64,000 bases of DNA from Ostreococcus lucimarinus CCE9901 (lineage: Eukaryota; Chlorophyta; Mamiellophyceae; Mamiellales; Bathycoccaceae), in NCBI RefSeq assembly GCF_000092065.1, contig NC_009364.1, positions 549,586 to 613,585 of the forward strand, read 5' to 3'. Of this stretch, positions 1-10,025 are shown piece after piece. Each line of letters opens with the position of its first letter. Position 1 is the stretch's first letter. The position numbers and the translations under genes are program-made. The notes beneath the pieces are model-generated. The model had not been told where the DNA came from, made no database searches, and saw only the letters and a program-made list of their open reading frames with translations.

Positions 1-1563
1 GTACACGACGTCACCGACACGTTTAGGCACGGGCATGGACTCGCCCGTGAGCGCGCTTTCGTCAATCGCGCTCGCGCCGGCGACGATTTCGCCGTCGAGT
101 GGCACCTTCTCTCCAGGCTTGACGAGGACGACTTCACGCACTTTAACCTCTTCCACCGCCACGAGTGCCGTATCGCCTCGACGCCGCGCCGTTTCCGGTC
201 GAAGCGCCAGCACTGCGCCTATCGCGCGCGACGTTTTCGCCATAGCGCGCGCCTCGAGCCATTCTGAGAGCGCAAAGAGCGCCACCACCGCGGCGGCTTC
301 GCCGAAATCTTGAAGCGCACAAGCGCCGACGATGGCGATCCCCATCAGCGTGTTAATATCGACGATACCATTTCGTAAGCTCCCGAACGCTTTCAGGGCG
401 ATTTCGGGAATACCAACCGCAACGGACGCCAGAGCGACGTAGCGTAAATGTCGCGCGTCTCCGCCCAAGTAGTGAAACAGCGACACGACGAAGAAGAAGC
501 ACGCCAACGTGATTCGAAACGGTGGCCTCGCGAACGCATCGCTCGATTGCGCGTCATCGCGAGCTGAGGTACCGTCGCTCGGACCTTTCGTATCGCTCAC
601 GTGCGCCTGCAAACGCACCGCGTTCAAAGCGTCCACGATGGTCTCCGCGCTCACCGCCGACGCCGCGTGCTCGACGAGCACCGTCTTCGTGGGCACGACG
701 ACTTTGACGTCTCGCACGCCCTCCATCTTATCTAAAACCCTATGAATCAGCGGTACCTCACTCGGACAGCATATTCCGTTCACGAGCAAGCGCGTGTGCG
801 TGCTCTGTTCCGTCCCGCCCTTTGATTCCAGCGCCCATCTCGCGACGACGGCGTCGGAATCGTCCGCGTCGTTCGCGCCCTCCCGCGTCGACGGAAACGG
901 CTTGTAATCCCCCCCATCCACCCCACCGCGTCGATGTCGCAACACCTTCACCCACCCGTGATCTTCCACGTGCGTCTTCGTCTTTAACGCGCACCCGTCG
1001 CCGCAACAGTCCGCGTTTGAAAAATGCACCAACCGCTCGCCCACGAGAAAATCGACGTGGTCGTCGTGCGGCACCGTCTCGCACTTCCTCGCCACCAACC
1101 GCGCCCGCGCCTCTTCCACGTCCGGCGGGCACCCGATCGCGCCGAACAGCTCCACCATCCTCTCGCGTTCCTCGCGCGCCGCGCCCTCCGCCTTCGCCCC
1201 GCGTCCCGTCGTCGTCGTCGTCGTCGTCGCGCTCGTCGCCCGCGCCGCCGCCCACGACCCATCCTCTCGCGCCACCACGAGCGCGCCCTCGATCAGGAAC
1301 GCATCGAGAGGCGCGCTTCCGTCGCTCGCGCCGCTCGCCGCGCCGCCGTCGACGCGCTCGACGCTCGTCGCGCAAATCTTCGTCGGGTCCAGGCACAAGC
1401 CTTGCTCCGCGCACGGCGTCGTCTCGCCGCACCACGCGCATCGCGCGTCGCGAAACGCCGCGGCGACGCGCGCGGGCATCGACGCGCGCCGCGTCGCGAC
1501 GCCGCGCGAGCTGGACGCGCGAGCGCGACGGCGAGCGCGACGCGAACTGCGGTCGTCACTCAT
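1..1563 (-). CDS. Zn/Cd-type P1B heavy-metal ATPase, N-terminal part (gene continues past left edge)
   Basis: An open frame runs from an ATG at 1563 to the left edge (about 521 codons) without a stop, so the gene is partial only because the window ends. It encodes a heavy-metal-associated domain with the metal-binding motif ICCPSEV (Cys265-Cys266), as in plant HMA2/3/4 (ICCTSEV). Membrane helices follow, then the actuator-domain TGES motif near residues 506-509. The phosphorylation DKTGT and nucleotide domains lie outside the window. These ATPases export Zn2+/Cd2+ across membranes using ATP. The first 240 residues are an unusual Cys/His/Asp-rich extension ([10 protein letters not shown] at about 44-53; an HDDHVD motif further on). 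The start is uncertain: 1563 leaves only 14 bp to the divergent TFB2 start, and an in-frame ATG at 1479 is the alternative. Confidence 0.9.
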   Translation of the reverse strand, partial: MSDDRSSRRARRRARASSSRGVATRRASMPARVAAAFRDARCAWCGETTPCAEQGLCLDPTKICATSVERVDGGAASGASDGSAPLDAFLIEGALVVAREDGSWAAARATSATTTTTTTGRGAKAEGAAREERERMVELFGAIGCPPDVEEARARLVARKCETVPHDDHVDFLVGERLVHFSNADCCGDGCALKTKTHVEDHGWVKVLRHRRGGVDGGDYKPFPSTREGANDADDSDAVVARWALESKGGTEQSTHTRLLVNGICCPSEVPLIHRVLDKMEGVRDVKVVVPTKTVLVEHAASAVSAETIVDALNAVRLQAHVSDTKGPSDGTSARDDAQSSDAFARPPFRITLACFFFVVSLFHYLGGDARHLRYVALASVAVGIPEIALKAFGSLRNGIVDINTLMGIAIVGACALQDFGEAAAVVALFALSEWLEARAMAKTSRAIGAVLALRPETARRRGDTALVAVEEVKVREVVLVKPGEKVPLDGEIVAGASAIDESALTGESMPVPKRVGDVVY

Positions 1564-1577
1564 CGACGCGCCGCGGC

Positions 1578-3065
1578 ATGGCGCCGGCGCGCGACGCGGC
1601 GACGGCGTCGACGAGCGCGGCCGACGGCGCGTTCGTCGCGTTTCTGTGCGCGCTCGCGCCGCGCGAGCTGGACGCGCTGTACGCGTCGTCGCCGTGGAGC
1701 GCGCTCGCGGTGCTGCGCGCGTGCGATTCGATCGCGAAACAAATCATCCTGCGCCTGGCGTACGTCGACGACGGCGCGGACGCGCGCGAGTGCGCGAAGT
1801 GGTGCGGCGACGGCGCGAGCGATGCGCGCGCGCTGGAGCGCGCGATGGCGCGGTTGGCGCGGTTGAGGGTGACGACGGCGCTGGGCGAGGGCGAAGACGC
1901 GCGCGTCGTCGCGAACGAGGCGTTCGCGAATAATCTGCGACGCGCGCTCGAGCGAGGATTCGTGAATTTGGACGATGGCGACGGGGCAGACGCGCGGGAG
2001 GACGCGGGCGTGGCGGCCAAGGTGCCGGATCGAGCGACGCTGAACGCGTACGCGAAGGCGAAGTGGGAAGACTTGCTGCTCACGCTCACGGGGGCGTCGA
2101 ACGCGTTCTCGAGGCCGGGGGCCAAGGTGAAGGGACGATTGGACGCGCAGGCGCTGTTTCGAGCCGCGGGGCTGACGACGGCGACGACGGCGGCGCTGAA
2201 GAAGGGCGGACAGAAGCGGTTGAAGAACGCGGGCGTCACCGCGGAGGGATTCGCGTTTTTGTTGCAGACGGCGCAAGAGCAAATATGGGTGCTGTTGACG
2301 CAGTACATACGCGATTCGCAGAAGACGTCGGCGACGAGCGCGATCAGTTTCTTGCTCAGGCTGACGTTTCAGGAACCGGGGCGCGCGTACGCGATGACGG
2401 GGGTGCTGAGCGACACGGAGCAAGACGTCGTGCTCGATTTGACGCATCTCGGGTTGCTGTACACGTTTGAGGTGAAGAAAAAGTTCTACTACGTCCCCAC
2501 GCTCCTCGCCAGTGGCTTGTCCGGCGGATTCACCGGGGATGACGGCGATACCAAGGCGGCGGCGGCGGCGGCGGAAGGACACATCATAGTCGAGACGAAT
2601 TATCGCGTGTACGCGTACACGTCCAGCGCCGTGGAGATGGAGATTTTGCGGCTGTTCACGCGCGCGGATTATCGCTTGCCCAACTTGTACGTCGGTATGT
2701 TGACGCGCGAGAGCGTGCAAAACGCACTTCGCGCGGGTGTGGACGCAGAACAGATCGTGGGGTACATTCGCGCGCACGCGCACAAGCAAGTTCGCCGAAA
2801 AAAGCCGAGTGTACCGAGCACGGTGTGCGACCAAATTCGTCTTTGGGCGCGCGACATGGAACGCATGGAAGCAGAGGAATGCGTGCTGTACTGCGATTTC
2901 CCGCAGGCCGGTACTTTTTACGGCGCCGTCGTGAGCGAGGCGGAAAAACGAGGCGCGCTGTTGTGGCGAGACGACGCGTCGAGGCGGTTGACTGTCCGCG
3001 CGTCGGCGCACGACGAGATGAAAGCCGTCGTCGGCGCGCTGAAGCAAAAGTTAGACGCGGTGTAA
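1578..3065 (+). CDS. TFB2: TFIIH core subunit TFB2 (p52 / GTF2H4)
   Basis: The gene encodes a 495-residue protein resembling the p52 subunit of TFIIH, which anchors and stimulates the XPB helicase in transcription initiation and nucleotide excision repair. The N-terminal stretch [17 protein letters not shown] and the segment KQIILRLAY match the p52 start, the middle holds the conserved [14 protein letters not shown] block, and the C-terminus ([23 protein letters not shown]) matches the TFB5/XPB-binding end. The frame is open upstream to 822, but that part is simple R/S/A-rich sequence antisense to the ATPase gene, so the ATG at 1578 is preferred. It ends 38 bp from the stop of the convergent nocturnin-like gene. 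Confidence 0.93.
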   Translation: MAPARDAATASTSAADGAFVAFLCALAPRELDALYASSPWSALAVLRACDSIAKQIILRLAYVDDGADARECAKWCGDGASDARALERAMARLARLRVTTALGEGEDARVVANEAFANNLRRALERGFVNLDDGDGADAREDAGVAAKVPDRATLNAYAKAKWEDLLLTLTGASNAFSRPGAKVKGRLDAQALFRAAGLTTATTAALKKGGQKRLKNAGVTAEGFAFLLQTAQEQIWVLLTQYIRDSQKTSATSAISFLLRLTFQEPGRAYAMTGVLSDTEQDVVLDLTHLGLLYTFEVKKKFYYVPTLLASGLSGGFTGDDGDTKAAAAAAEGHIIVETNYRVYAYTSSAVEMEILRLFTRADYRLPNLYVGMLTRESVQNALRAGVDAEQIVGYIRAHAHKQVRRKKPSVPSTVCDQIRLWARDMERMEAEECVLYCDFPQAGTFYGAVVSEAEKRGALLWRDDASRRLTVRASAHDEMKAVVGALKQKLDAV

Positions 3066-3103
3066 AATCAATGAATAGTTTAGCAGCATATTATTCCATC
3101 ACG

Positions 3104-4372
3104 TCACGGCGGGATCGCGATGCGCGCTTGTAACGGAAGGTGGTCGCTCGGAAATCCAAACGTCGGCAATCCGACGTCGCTCGGGATTTCGCTCTCGTCC
3201 GGTAGCTTGGCCACGCTCACCACTTTGCTTCCTCGATGGGCCGAGTAGAGGATGTAATCGATCGTGTGTTTGACTTCTCCGGTCTTGAACAACCCGGTGC
3301 GCGTCTTCCACGTCGAAAATCTGTTTGAGTTTTTATCGCCGAGGGCCGCGCTCATGTCCTCGTACGCGTTGCGCATGCCGCGTCCGCGCAAGTGCACCAC
3401 GCACGCCTCGTTGGGCGTCGCGTTCAAATCTCCGGCGATGATGATTTGGACTTTATCCACGTCCGCGCACAAACTCGTGGCGAACGCGTTCAAGTGTCGG
3501 CACAACTCTTTCGTTTGCTCCAGTCGAGTGATGATGCCGTCGACGGTTTTCGCCGACTCGAGATGGGTGGTGACGACGACGATTTCTTGGAGATCCTCTC
3601 CCGAGAACACGGGCTTGGCGTTGCCGCGAATGAGCGTACCGATCGCGTTGCGGATTCCAGACTCGCTTCGAGGATCCTTCTTCAACCGAAACCTCGCCAT
3701 TAACGTCTTCCCGGCGTTGAGCGCCGGGTCGTCCTTGCGCGCGCGCGGCGTCCCCGGCGCGTGCGACGACAACAGCTCGAGTTTGTCAGTTTTGTAAAAG
3801 ATGCACACGCCATCGCACGGCGCGCCGAATTTACGACAAGGCGACCACTGATCTTCCTTGTACAACCCCGCGTACCCGAGTTTCTTCAGCTCGGGCTCGA
3901 AGAAATCGTAGTAGTGATCGCACTCTTGCATGCAAATGACGTCCGGCGCCGTCGTCGAATCATTCGACGTGATCGCTCGAAGCAAATCCTTCGACCGTTT
4001 CGTCCAATTCAAATCATACATTTCCTCGTTCGCCTCGGCGTCGTCCTCGCCGTAGTACGCGCTCGCGAACGCGTCGTTCAGCGCCAACGCGTCGGCGAGC
4101 GCGTTGTACTGGCACACCTGAATCGTCCTCGCGCCCGACGTCGACGTCGTCATCGACGCGTCGTCCCGGTTCGGGTCGTACACGTACCTCGACGCGTCGT
4201 CGTCCGTTTCGCTCGACGCCTCGCGCGCGCGCCGTCGCGCGTCGTCGTCGTCGTCACCGGTCTTTTCGTCGTCACCGGTCGTCGCGGGCGCGTCGACGCG
4301 CGTCGCGCGCGCGTCGTCGGCGTCGTCGCGCGCGCCGTTCGCGGCGGCGCCGTTCGCGGTCTCGGCGAACAT
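3104..4372 (-). CDS. Nocturnin/CCR4-type endonuclease-exonuclease-phosphatase family protein
   Basis: This 422-residue protein has the Mg-dependent EEP fold. The metal-binding Glu is in QECDHYYD (from residue 149), followed by the substrate-loop motif WSPCRKFGAPCDGVCIF. The catalytic Asp/Asn lie in GDLNATP (from 314) and the C-terminal pair in FPSDHLPL. The order and the HTIDYILYS block resemble nocturnin, a family acting on poly(A) ends or on NADP(H) 2'-phosphate. The substrate cannot be decided from sequence. Residues 1-100 are acidic, low-complexity linker. The frame stays open to 4648, but that would run through the tRNA-Gln gene, so ATG 4372 (MFAETANG) is chosen. Confidence 0.85.
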   Translation of the reverse strand: MFAETANGAAANGARDDADDARATRVDAPATTGDDEKTGDDDDDARRRAREASSETDDDASRYVYDPNRDDASMTTSTSGARTIQVCQYNALADALALNDAFASAYYGEDDAEANEEMYDLNWTKRSKDLLRAITSNDSTTAPDVICMQECDHYYDFFEPELKKLGYAGLYKEDQWSPCRKFGAPCDGVCIFYKTDKLELLSSHAPGTPRARKDDPALNAGKTLMARFRLKKDPRSESGIRNAIGTLIRGNAKPVFSGEDLQEIVVVTTHLESAKTVDGIITRLEQTKELCRHLNAFATSLCADVDKVQIIIAGDLNATPNEACVVHLRGRGMRNAYEDMSAALGDKNSNRFSTWKTRTGLFKTGEVKHTIDYILYSAHRGSKVVSVAKLPDESEIPSDVGLPTFGFPSDHLPLQARIAIPP

Positions 4373-4516
4373 CGCGCGCGTCGACGCGAACTCGCGATCG
4401 GCGCGACGCGCGGCGCGGTGTGGCGCGCGCACGGATCGGCGATTCGGCGATTCGACGCGCGCGAACGATGGGCGACAGGCGCGGGCAAAAAGAGCGCGAC
4501 ACGACAAAAAGAAACG

Positions 4517-4663
4517 AGGTCCTACCTGGATTCGAACCAGAGTCGCTGGATTACTGCGTGCGCAATCCGAGGGCGAGAGCGCGCCGTTCGACCGGCGCTC
4601 GCGTATGGACACTTTGCGTGTGAATTCAAAGTCCAGAGTGATAACCAACTACACTATAAGACC
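4517..4663 (-). tRNA. tRNA-Gln (anticodon UUG) with a 74-nt intron
   Basis: Read on the minus strand, the acceptor stem GGTCTTA pairs with TAGGACC (one G-U), the D stem is GTG/CAC, and the anticodon stem CTGGA/TCCAG encloses loop C-U-UUG-A-A. The T arm has loop TTCGAAT. The discriminator (T) is at 4517. An intron of about 74 nt sits in the canonical position after base 37. Its segment CAAAGT can pair with ACTTTG of the anticodon loop, the usual anticodon-intron helix of eukaryotic pre-tRNAs. The order is normal (not permuted). The D arm closely resembles eukaryotic tRNA-Gln. No internal T run was checked as a Pol III terminator. Confidence 0.87.
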
Positions 4664-4790
4664 GTGACGGAAACTGATGGGCTTCACGTCGCCTTAACTA
4701 CTCCACATGCCAAACGATGTCGCCGTCGCCCCCGTAAAGTTGGCGGCGCCAAAGTTATGGGTTTTCCGCGCGCCGCGCGGGCGGCCGCGC

Positions 4791-5108
4791 TCACAGCGCG
4801 AGGTCCGCGAGCGCCTCCGCGACGGCGCCGTCGCTCGAGACCTCGCACGACGCGCGCTGGATCTCGGACAGGAGAATCATGTTGATCGTGCGCTGCGGCG
4901 CGGTGGCCTCGGAACCGTCGTCCGCGATCGCGGCGTCGAGCGAGGCGTACTCGCGCGCGTCGGAGACGACGATGTTCCTCTGCTTGTCGACGCACCGAAG
5001 GGTGCCGACGAAGCAGCGCCCGTCGCGCGTGGTGGTGCGTATCGTCGCTCCGATGTAGTTTTCACGAAACGAGGACGAAGACGGGGACGAGGACGCCGGT
5101 GGAATCAT
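4791..5108 (-). CDS. LSM-domain protein, NatC auxiliary subunit NAA38 (LSMD1)-like
   Basis: A 105-residue protein made almost entirely of one Sm/LSM fold. Sm1 is IGATIRTTTRDGRCFVGTLRCVDKQRNIVV, shown here as separate strands TIRTTTRDGRCFVGTL and CVDKQRNIVV, and Sm2 ends INMILLSEIQRA. A short Ser/Pro N-terminus precedes it and a helix follows. The strand-2 and strand-3 pattern (DGRxxVGTLxCxDxxxNIVV) resembles NAA38, the small subunit of the NatC N-terminal acetyltransferase, more than spliceosomal Lsm2-8. The ATG at 5108 follows an in-frame GTG that was not used. Confidence 0.75.
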   Translation of the reverse strand: MIPPASSSPSSSSFRENYIGATIRTTTRDGRCFVGTLRCVDKQRNIVVSDAREYASLDAAIADDGSEATAPQRTINMILLSEIQRASCEVSSDGAVAEALADLAL

Positions 5109-5192
5109 CACCGAGCGTCAAAGTGAGGCGAACGCGGCGGTCGATTTACACGCGAGCTAATAATTTTCCAAAGGGCGCCGACGCCGCGCGCG

Positions 5193-6338
5193 TCACCGCA
5201 CGTCGCGGTAACACCAGTCGTACAGTTTACGCAATTTCTCCGGACCGACGCCAAAGTTCCAGCTGCACGCGATCAAGACGTGTATGCACGTCGCCTTGAA
5301 GTTGCCGAGTTGCTCTATACGTCGGCCCGAGGTGGTGACGACGCGGTCCAAGAGCTTCACTCGTCCGCGGTACCGCCCGCGACCTTTGACGTGCATGCGC
5401 ACGCATAAATCCGCGTCTTCCATGATGGACAGCGAACCGTCGAAGCCGCCGACGGCGTTAAAATCGTCGAGGCGACAAAACATGGCTTGGTCGCCGAACA
5501 GGATGCGAAAGCCTCGAAGGTAGCCAAAAGGGCGACTAATCACAGCGCAATACGTCGTCTTGACGACGTTGTGATACGACATCGCCCAAAACGTGCGCGA
5601 CTTGGTCTCTATGAGCGACACGAACCCGCCCACGACGGTCTTTTGATCGCGAAGCTGTCGACGAATGACGTCCACGACGTCCGCCGGCGGCGTCGTATCC
5701 GCGTGCAAAAACAATACGTAATCCCCAGTCGCGATTCGCGCGCCCGCGTTCATCTGATTCCCTCGTCCCTTTGCTCCCGAAACCACGATCGCGCCGTGCG
5801 CGGCGGCGATCGCCGCCGTGTCATCCACCGAGTCGCCGACGCTGACTATAACCTCCGCCGCCTCGGGCTCGAGCGCGCGTCGCAGTTGCTTCAACAACCG
5901 CCCGATCGCCTTGCTTTCGTTCCGAGCCGGGACCACGATCGAGACGCGTTTTTGCTCCCACGCGTCGTCATCGGGCGCGTCGTGCGCCGGTCGATCGTTC
6001 CACGCGATGACCTCGTGCGTCGTCCAGTTGAGCGCCACCGCCCCCGCGAACAACCTCATCCACGCGTTAAACTTCCTCGACGCCCCGTCGTGGTCGGGAT
6101 CGTCGTCGTCGTCGCGCCAACGCCGCGCGCCGTCGTCGTCGTTCCCACCGAACCCACCGAGCCCGCCGCCGTCGAGCGCGGCGGCGGCGACGCGCGAAGC
6201 CTCGCGACGGCGCGAGGCCCGAGGCGCGGCGCGCGCGCTCGCGCGTCGTCCACCGCGCCGCCGCGCCGCCGCGTCCAACCGCGCGCGCGACGTCGACGTC
6301 GACGTCGATGTAGACGTCGACGCGAAAGCCGCGGACAT
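5193..6338 (-). CDS. Family 2 glycosyltransferase (TIGR04283-like), probably plastid-targeted
   Basis: The 381-residue protein begins with a Ser/Thr/Arg/Ala-rich stretch (STSTSTSTST encoded by a GTCGAC-type repeat) that looks like a transit peptide. It continues with a GT-A domain: VSIVVPARNESKAIG, then VIVSVGDSVDDTA where the family has its nucleotide-binding Asp, GRGNQMNAGA, and the metal-binding motif FLHADT. GGFDGSLSIMEDADLCVR is the acceptor-side block. A single hydrophobic segment lies before the domain (FAGAVALNWTTHEVIAW). The pattern matches the bacterial/cyanobacterial TIGR04283 glycosyltransferases. Donor and acceptor are unknown. The in-frame GTG at 6404 was not used as start. Confidence 0.82.
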   Translation of the reverse strand: MSAAFASTSTSTSTSTSRARLDAAARRRGGRRASARAAPRASRRREASRVAAAALDGGGLGGFGGNDDDGARRWRDDDDDPDHDGASRKFNAWMRLFAGAVALNWTTHEVIAWNDRPAHDAPDDDAWEQKRVSIVVPARNESKAIGRLLKQLRRALEPEAAEVIVSVGDSVDDTAAIAAAHGAIVVSGAKGRGNQMNAGARIATGDYVLFLHADTTPPADVVDVIRRQLRDQKTVVGGFVSLIETKSRTFWAMSYHNVVKTTYCAVISRPFGYLRGFRILFGDQAMFCRLDDFNAVGGFDGSLSIMEDADLCVRMHVKGRGRYRGRVKLLDRVVTTSGRRIEQLGNFKATCIHVLIACSWNFGVGPEKLRKLYDWCYRDVR

Positions 6339-6400
6339 CGCGACGCGCGTCGCGCGACCGAATGTGCGGCGGACGCGCTTCGCGTCGAGTCGTCCCGTCG

Positions 6401-6907
6401 TCACGCCGACGTCGCCTCGACACCGCGCGCGCGCGCCTCGTCATCGTCGTCCTCGACGCGCGCGCGCGCGTCCTCGTCCGCGCGCGCGTCAACCGCGCGC
6501 CGCCGCTCTCTCGACCCGCCGTCCCGTCGCTCGACGTACTCGCAATACTCTGCGTAAAAGGCGTCCTCGCGCGGCGCGCGCGTCGTCGTCGCCTCTCGCG
6601 CCTCGCCCCAATCCCGCTCGACGCCCGGCATCCCTCGACGATCCCACACCTTTCGCCCGCGTTCCAGCGCCCGCGTGTGCTCGCGCACGCGCTCCAGCGC
6701 CGCCATCTGCGCGGCGTCGTCGCGATCGCACTTCGCCTCGAACGCGCGCAGCGCGTCTCGCAGCGCGTCGCGCCCGTCGTCGACCCGCGCTTCGCCGTAC
6801 ACCGCCGCGCCGCGACTCGCGCCCGTGTCCGCGCGCGCGCGCACGTTTCGTCGCGCGACGCCCGCGCGCGTCGCGCCCTTCGCGTCGTCGTCGTCGCGCG
6901 TCGCCAT
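6401..6907 (-). CDS. Hypothetical charged helical protein
   Basis: A 168-residue open frame starting at ATG 6907 and ending 62 bp before the glycosyltransferase start. The family was not recognised. The central part is a helical, charged segment (ALRAFEAKCDRDDAAQMAAL, then VREHTRALERGRKVWDRR) followed by aromatic residues (AFYAEYCEYVERR). The C-terminus is Arg/Asp/Ala repeats. Aromatic and Met content in the middle argues for real coding sequence, but the ends are low complexity and G+C-rich antisense ORFs are common here. It could be a genuine orphan or a chance frame. Confidence 0.45.
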   Translation of the reverse strand: MATRDDDDAKGATRAGVARRNVRARADTGASRGAAVYGEARVDDGRDALRDALRAFEAKCDRDDAAQMAALERVREHTRALERGRKVWDRRGMPGVERDWGEAREATTTRAPREDAFYAEYCEYVERRDGGSRERRRAVDARADEDARARVEDDDDEARARGVEATSA

Positions 6908-7304
6908 CTCGCGTCGTCGTCGCGCGTCTCGGCGAGCGTTTTTTTTTCCGTTTTCACCGTCGCGACGACGTCGCGTCCGACGCGTCGCGACGCGCGGTCG
7001 CGACGACGACGGACGTCGACGACGACGCGACGACGACGACGCGAGGGGCGACGCCTCGACGCGCGCGCGTCGATTCGCGAAAGAGCGAACGCGCGTTCGC
7101 ACCGCGCGCGACGGCGACCGCGCGCGACGCCTCGAGGCGCGACCGCGCGGTCGCCCTCGCGACGCGCGCGCGCGACTTACGGGTTTTTCGCGCCGTCGCG
7201 CGTCGCGCGTCGCGCGTCATTCGTCACTCGTCGGCGCGCGTCGACGCGCGTCGGGCTTCGTCGACGCCCGTCGCGTCGATCGATCGTACATTGAAGCGCG
7301 CGGC
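6908..7304. promoter_or_regulatory. Divergent intergenic spacer, 397 bp
   Basis: This spacer separates the minus-strand orphan (start 6907) from the FtsH11-like gene (start 7305) and should hold both promoters. It is almost pure CGACG/CGCGT sequence with one T run (about 6941-6950). No TATA box, tRNA or plausible conserved coding sequence was recognised. The plus frame is open through it only because stop codons are rare at this composition. Confidence 0.5.
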
Positions 7305-9920
7305 ATGCTCGCGCGCGTCGCGGTGCGCGCGCCCGCGCGCGACGCGCGACGCGACGCGACGAGGACGAGGACGAGGACGACGAAGCGTTCGAAGATGACG
7401 ATGACGACGACGACGACGACGACGACGCGCGCGATGGCGCGCGCGATGACGACGACGACGACGCGCGCGACGCGCGGGACGGTCGTCGTCGTCGGTGGGC
7501 GCGCGCGCGCGCGCGAGGGACGCGAGGGCGCGCGCTCGGGACGGACGCGAAGGGAGGCGCGAGGGCGCGAGGACGAGGACGAGACGGGCGAGGACGAGGC
7601 GCGAGGCGCGAGCGCGGAGGGATCGAGCGAAACGACGACGGGAGGCTCGGAAACGTCGACGTCCGAGACGGCGGCGACGGCGACGGGACGCGAGGGGGGG
7701 AAAGCGTCGTGGATAAGGGCGAAGGCGAAGGCGTTCGCGGACGGTTTACCCTTCGCGGCGAATAAAAAGAAGTGGGACGCGCTCTTCGCCGACGCCGACG
7801 CGAGTCCGCTGGACGCGGCGAAGCAGGACGTGTTGATGCGAGAGCTGTTGGCGTACGATAGGAACGATGATTTGATGAAGCGGTTCGAGACGAGACGGTA
7901 CGCGAGCGGGCCGGTGTCGGTGCTCGCGTACGTCACGGCGCTCGTGCGGACGAATAGATTGGAACACTTCGTCGCGGGCGGCGATGCGGGATTCGGGAAG
8001 CCGTTGCCGAGCTTCGACGAGTCCACGGCGTATCGCAAGCTTCCGGATTTGTTGGGCGATCTCTCCGAACGCTCGAAAGGCGCGGACGCGCTCGTGCCTT
8101 TGGAGACGGGGAAGAGCGCGCAGGCGCCGTTGCACGTCGCCTTTGTCGGTGGTGTCGGTGGATTGGCGCCGCCGCAAAGCGCGGGGCGGCGATTGTTGAA
8201 TGCGTTTTTAGGTTTCATGCTCTTCATCGCGAGTTTAAGCTTCTTGAGCACGCTGGCGTTGCGTCACATCGCGGTTCGCGTCATCGAGAGCGGGCCGAGT
8301 CACAGTTCGAGTCACTCGTTGCCGGCGCCGCGAGACGAATCGGGCTCGTCTGCGTCTTCGAGCTTGGGGCCGGGTTCGAACGGTGGTGGACCGAACTTTG
8401 ACCCGAAGCAGTTCAACAAAGACACGATGCCGGAGAAGAGTTTGAAGACGTTCGACGACGTCAAAGGGTGCGACGAGGCCAAGGACGAGCTCGCGGAAAT
8501 CGTCGAGTATTTGAGAAATCCGGAAAAGTTTACGCGACTCGGTGGCAAGTTGCCGAAGGGCGTCTTACTCACGGGTCCACCGGGAACGGGTAAGACCTTG
8601 CTCGCGCGCGCGGTCGCGGGCGAGGCGGACGTGCCATTCTTTTATCGAAGCGGGAGCGAGTTCGAAGAAATGTTCGTGGGCGTGGGGTCCAAGCGCGTTC
8701 GCCAGCTCTTCGCCGCGGCGAAGAAGAAGACGCCGTGCATCGTCTTCATCGACGAAATCGATTCCATCGGTACGTCGCGCAAGTCCATCGAGAACCAGCA
8801 CCGAAAGACGCTGAACCAGTTGTTGACGGAGATGGATGGGTTCGAGCAAAACGACGGCATCATCGTCCTGGCGGCGACGAACATCCCGGAGTCGCTCGAC
8901 CCCGCGCTCACGCGTCCGGGGCGATTCGATCGCATGGTGCACGTGCCTAATCCCGATATCGGTGGCCGCCGCGAGATCCTCGAGCATTACTTGGACGACA
9001 AGCCGACGACGAGCGACGTGGACGTCGACAAAATCGCGCGCGGCACCGCCGGATTTAGCGGCGCCGAGTTGTTCAACCTGGTGAACATGGCGGCGGTGCA
9101 AGCGGCGATGGCAGACGCGCCGGCGATCACCGCCGCGGATCTTGATTGGGCGCGCGATCGCGTGTTGATGGGTGCCGAGCGCAAATCCGCGGTATTGAGC
9201 GAAGAAAACCGAAAGTTGACGGCGTACCACGAAGCCGGACACGCGCTCGTGGCGTTGAAATCCGACGCGGCGCTTCCGATTCATAAAGCCACCATCATGC
9301 CTCGAGGGTCGGCGCTGGGGATGGTGATGCAACTTCCCGACAAGGACGAGACAAGCGTGAATCGCAAGCAACTCATGGCGCGTTTGGACGTGTGCATGGG
9401 CGGTCGCTTGGCCGAGGAGCTCATCTTTGGCTCGGACGAAGTCACCACGGGGGCGAGCGGGGATCTGCAGCAAGCCACACGTTTGGCGTTTTACATGATT
9501 AGCGACGTCGGCATGAACACCAACTTAGGTCCGGTGCATCTTTCGAGCATTCGCGGTGGAAACGCCGGACGCGGTGCTTCTGGGTCCACGGAGTCCGCCG
9601 TCGACGGCGAAGTCATCAAGCTCTTGAAGGATTCGCAAACGCGCGTGCAAAAGCTGTTAAAATCCAACCTGAGCGATTTGCACACCATCGCCAAGGCGTT
9701 GATGGAGAAGGAAACGCTCACGGGGAACGAAATCCGCGCGCTCATCGGGATGCCTCCGGCGAAAGAACCGGTGGCCGTCGTATCGCGCGCCAAGCCCAAG
9801 GCGCCGAAGCCCAAGGCGCCCGAGGCCAAGGCGGAAAAACCGAGCGAAGACGCGGCGGAGGAGGACGAAACGACGATCATCGTCATTCAGCTCAAGGACG
9901 AGGACGATTCGCCCAAGTAG
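7305..9920 (+). CDS. FtsH11/YME1-like ATP-dependent zinc metalloprotease
   Basis: The 871-residue protein has an Arg/Thr-rich presequence, one membrane helix (about 297-320) and the AAA module: Walker A GPPGTGKT at 424-431, Walker [10 protein letters not shown], and the second region of homology [12 protein letters not shown]. The M41 protease domain carries the zinc site HEAGH at 642-646 and the distal Asp in [12 protein letters not shown] single N-terminal helix and the block LGPVHL...DGEVIKLL followed by [13 protein letters not shown] resemble Arabidopsis FTSH11 more than the two-helix thylakoid FtsH proteins. It should degrade unassembled membrane proteins in plastid envelope and/or mitochondria. 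ATG 7305 is the first Met after a long compositionally open frame. Confidence 0.93.
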   Translation: MLARVAVRAPARDARRDATRTRTRTTKRSKMTMTTTTTTTTRAMARAMTTTTTRATRGTVVVVGGRARAREGREGARSGRTRREARGREDEDETGEDEARGASAEGSSETTTGGSETSTSETAATATGREGGKASWIRAKAKAFADGLPFAANKKKWDALFADADASPLDAAKQDVLMRELLAYDRNDDLMKRFETRRYASGPVSVLAYVTALVRTNRLEHFVAGGDAGFGKPLPSFDESTAYRKLPDLLGDLSERSKGADALVPLETGKSAQAPLHVAFVGGVGGLAPPQSAGRRLLNAFLGFMLFIASLSFLSTLALRHIAVRVIESGPSHSSSHSLPAPRDESGSSASSSLGPGSNGGGPNFDPKQFNKDTMPEKSLKTFDDVKGCDEAKDELAEIVEYLRNPEKFTRLGGKLPKGVLLTGPPGTGKTLLARAVAGEADVPFFYRSGSEFEEMFVGVGSKRVRQLFAAAKKKTPCIVFIDEIDSIGTSRKSIENQHRKTLNQLLTEMDGFEQNDGIIVLAATNIPESLDPALTRPGRFDRMVHVPNPDIGGRREILEHYLDDKPTTSDVDVDKIARGTAGFSGAELFNLVNMAAVQAAMADAPAITAADLDWARDRVLMGAERKSAVLSEENRKLTAYHEAGHALVALKSDAALPIHKATIMPRGSALGMVMQLPDKDETSVNRKQLMARLDVCMGGRLAEELIFGSDEVTTGASGDLQQATRLAFYMISDVGMNTNLGPVHLSSIRGGNAGRGASGSTESAVDGEVIKLLKDSQTRVQKLLKSNLSDLHTIAKALMEKETLTGNEIRALIGMPPAKEPVAVVSRAKPKAPKPKAPEAKAEKPSEDAAEEDETTIIVIQLKDEDDSPK

Positions 9921-10025
9921 TTTACGCCCGAGGACGAGGAGCGACGAGGAGCGACGATGTACGACGGACACACTATGACTAGCTATCTTTCACATTACGA
10001 ATACAGTACCAACACGACGTTTCCT

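Noticed and set aside
1560-3047. A 495-codon minus-strand open frame opposite TFB2
   Set aside because: It is antisense to a conserved gene; composition makes stop codons rare and its translation is Arg/His/Gln-biased with no recognisable motif.
4373-4648. Upstream extension of the nocturnin-like protein
   Set aside because: It would run through the tRNA-Gln gene, which is independently supported by its cloverleaf.
4517-4663. Permuted tRNA gene, as known in some Mamiellales
   Set aside because: The 5' half precedes the 3' half on the minus strand in normal order with the intron at the canonical 37/38 site.
6675-7304. N-terminal extension of the FtsH11-like frame by 210 codons
   Set aside because: The extension overlaps the divergent orphan gene and spacer and is low-complexity Arg/Ser; the ATG at 7305 is preferred.
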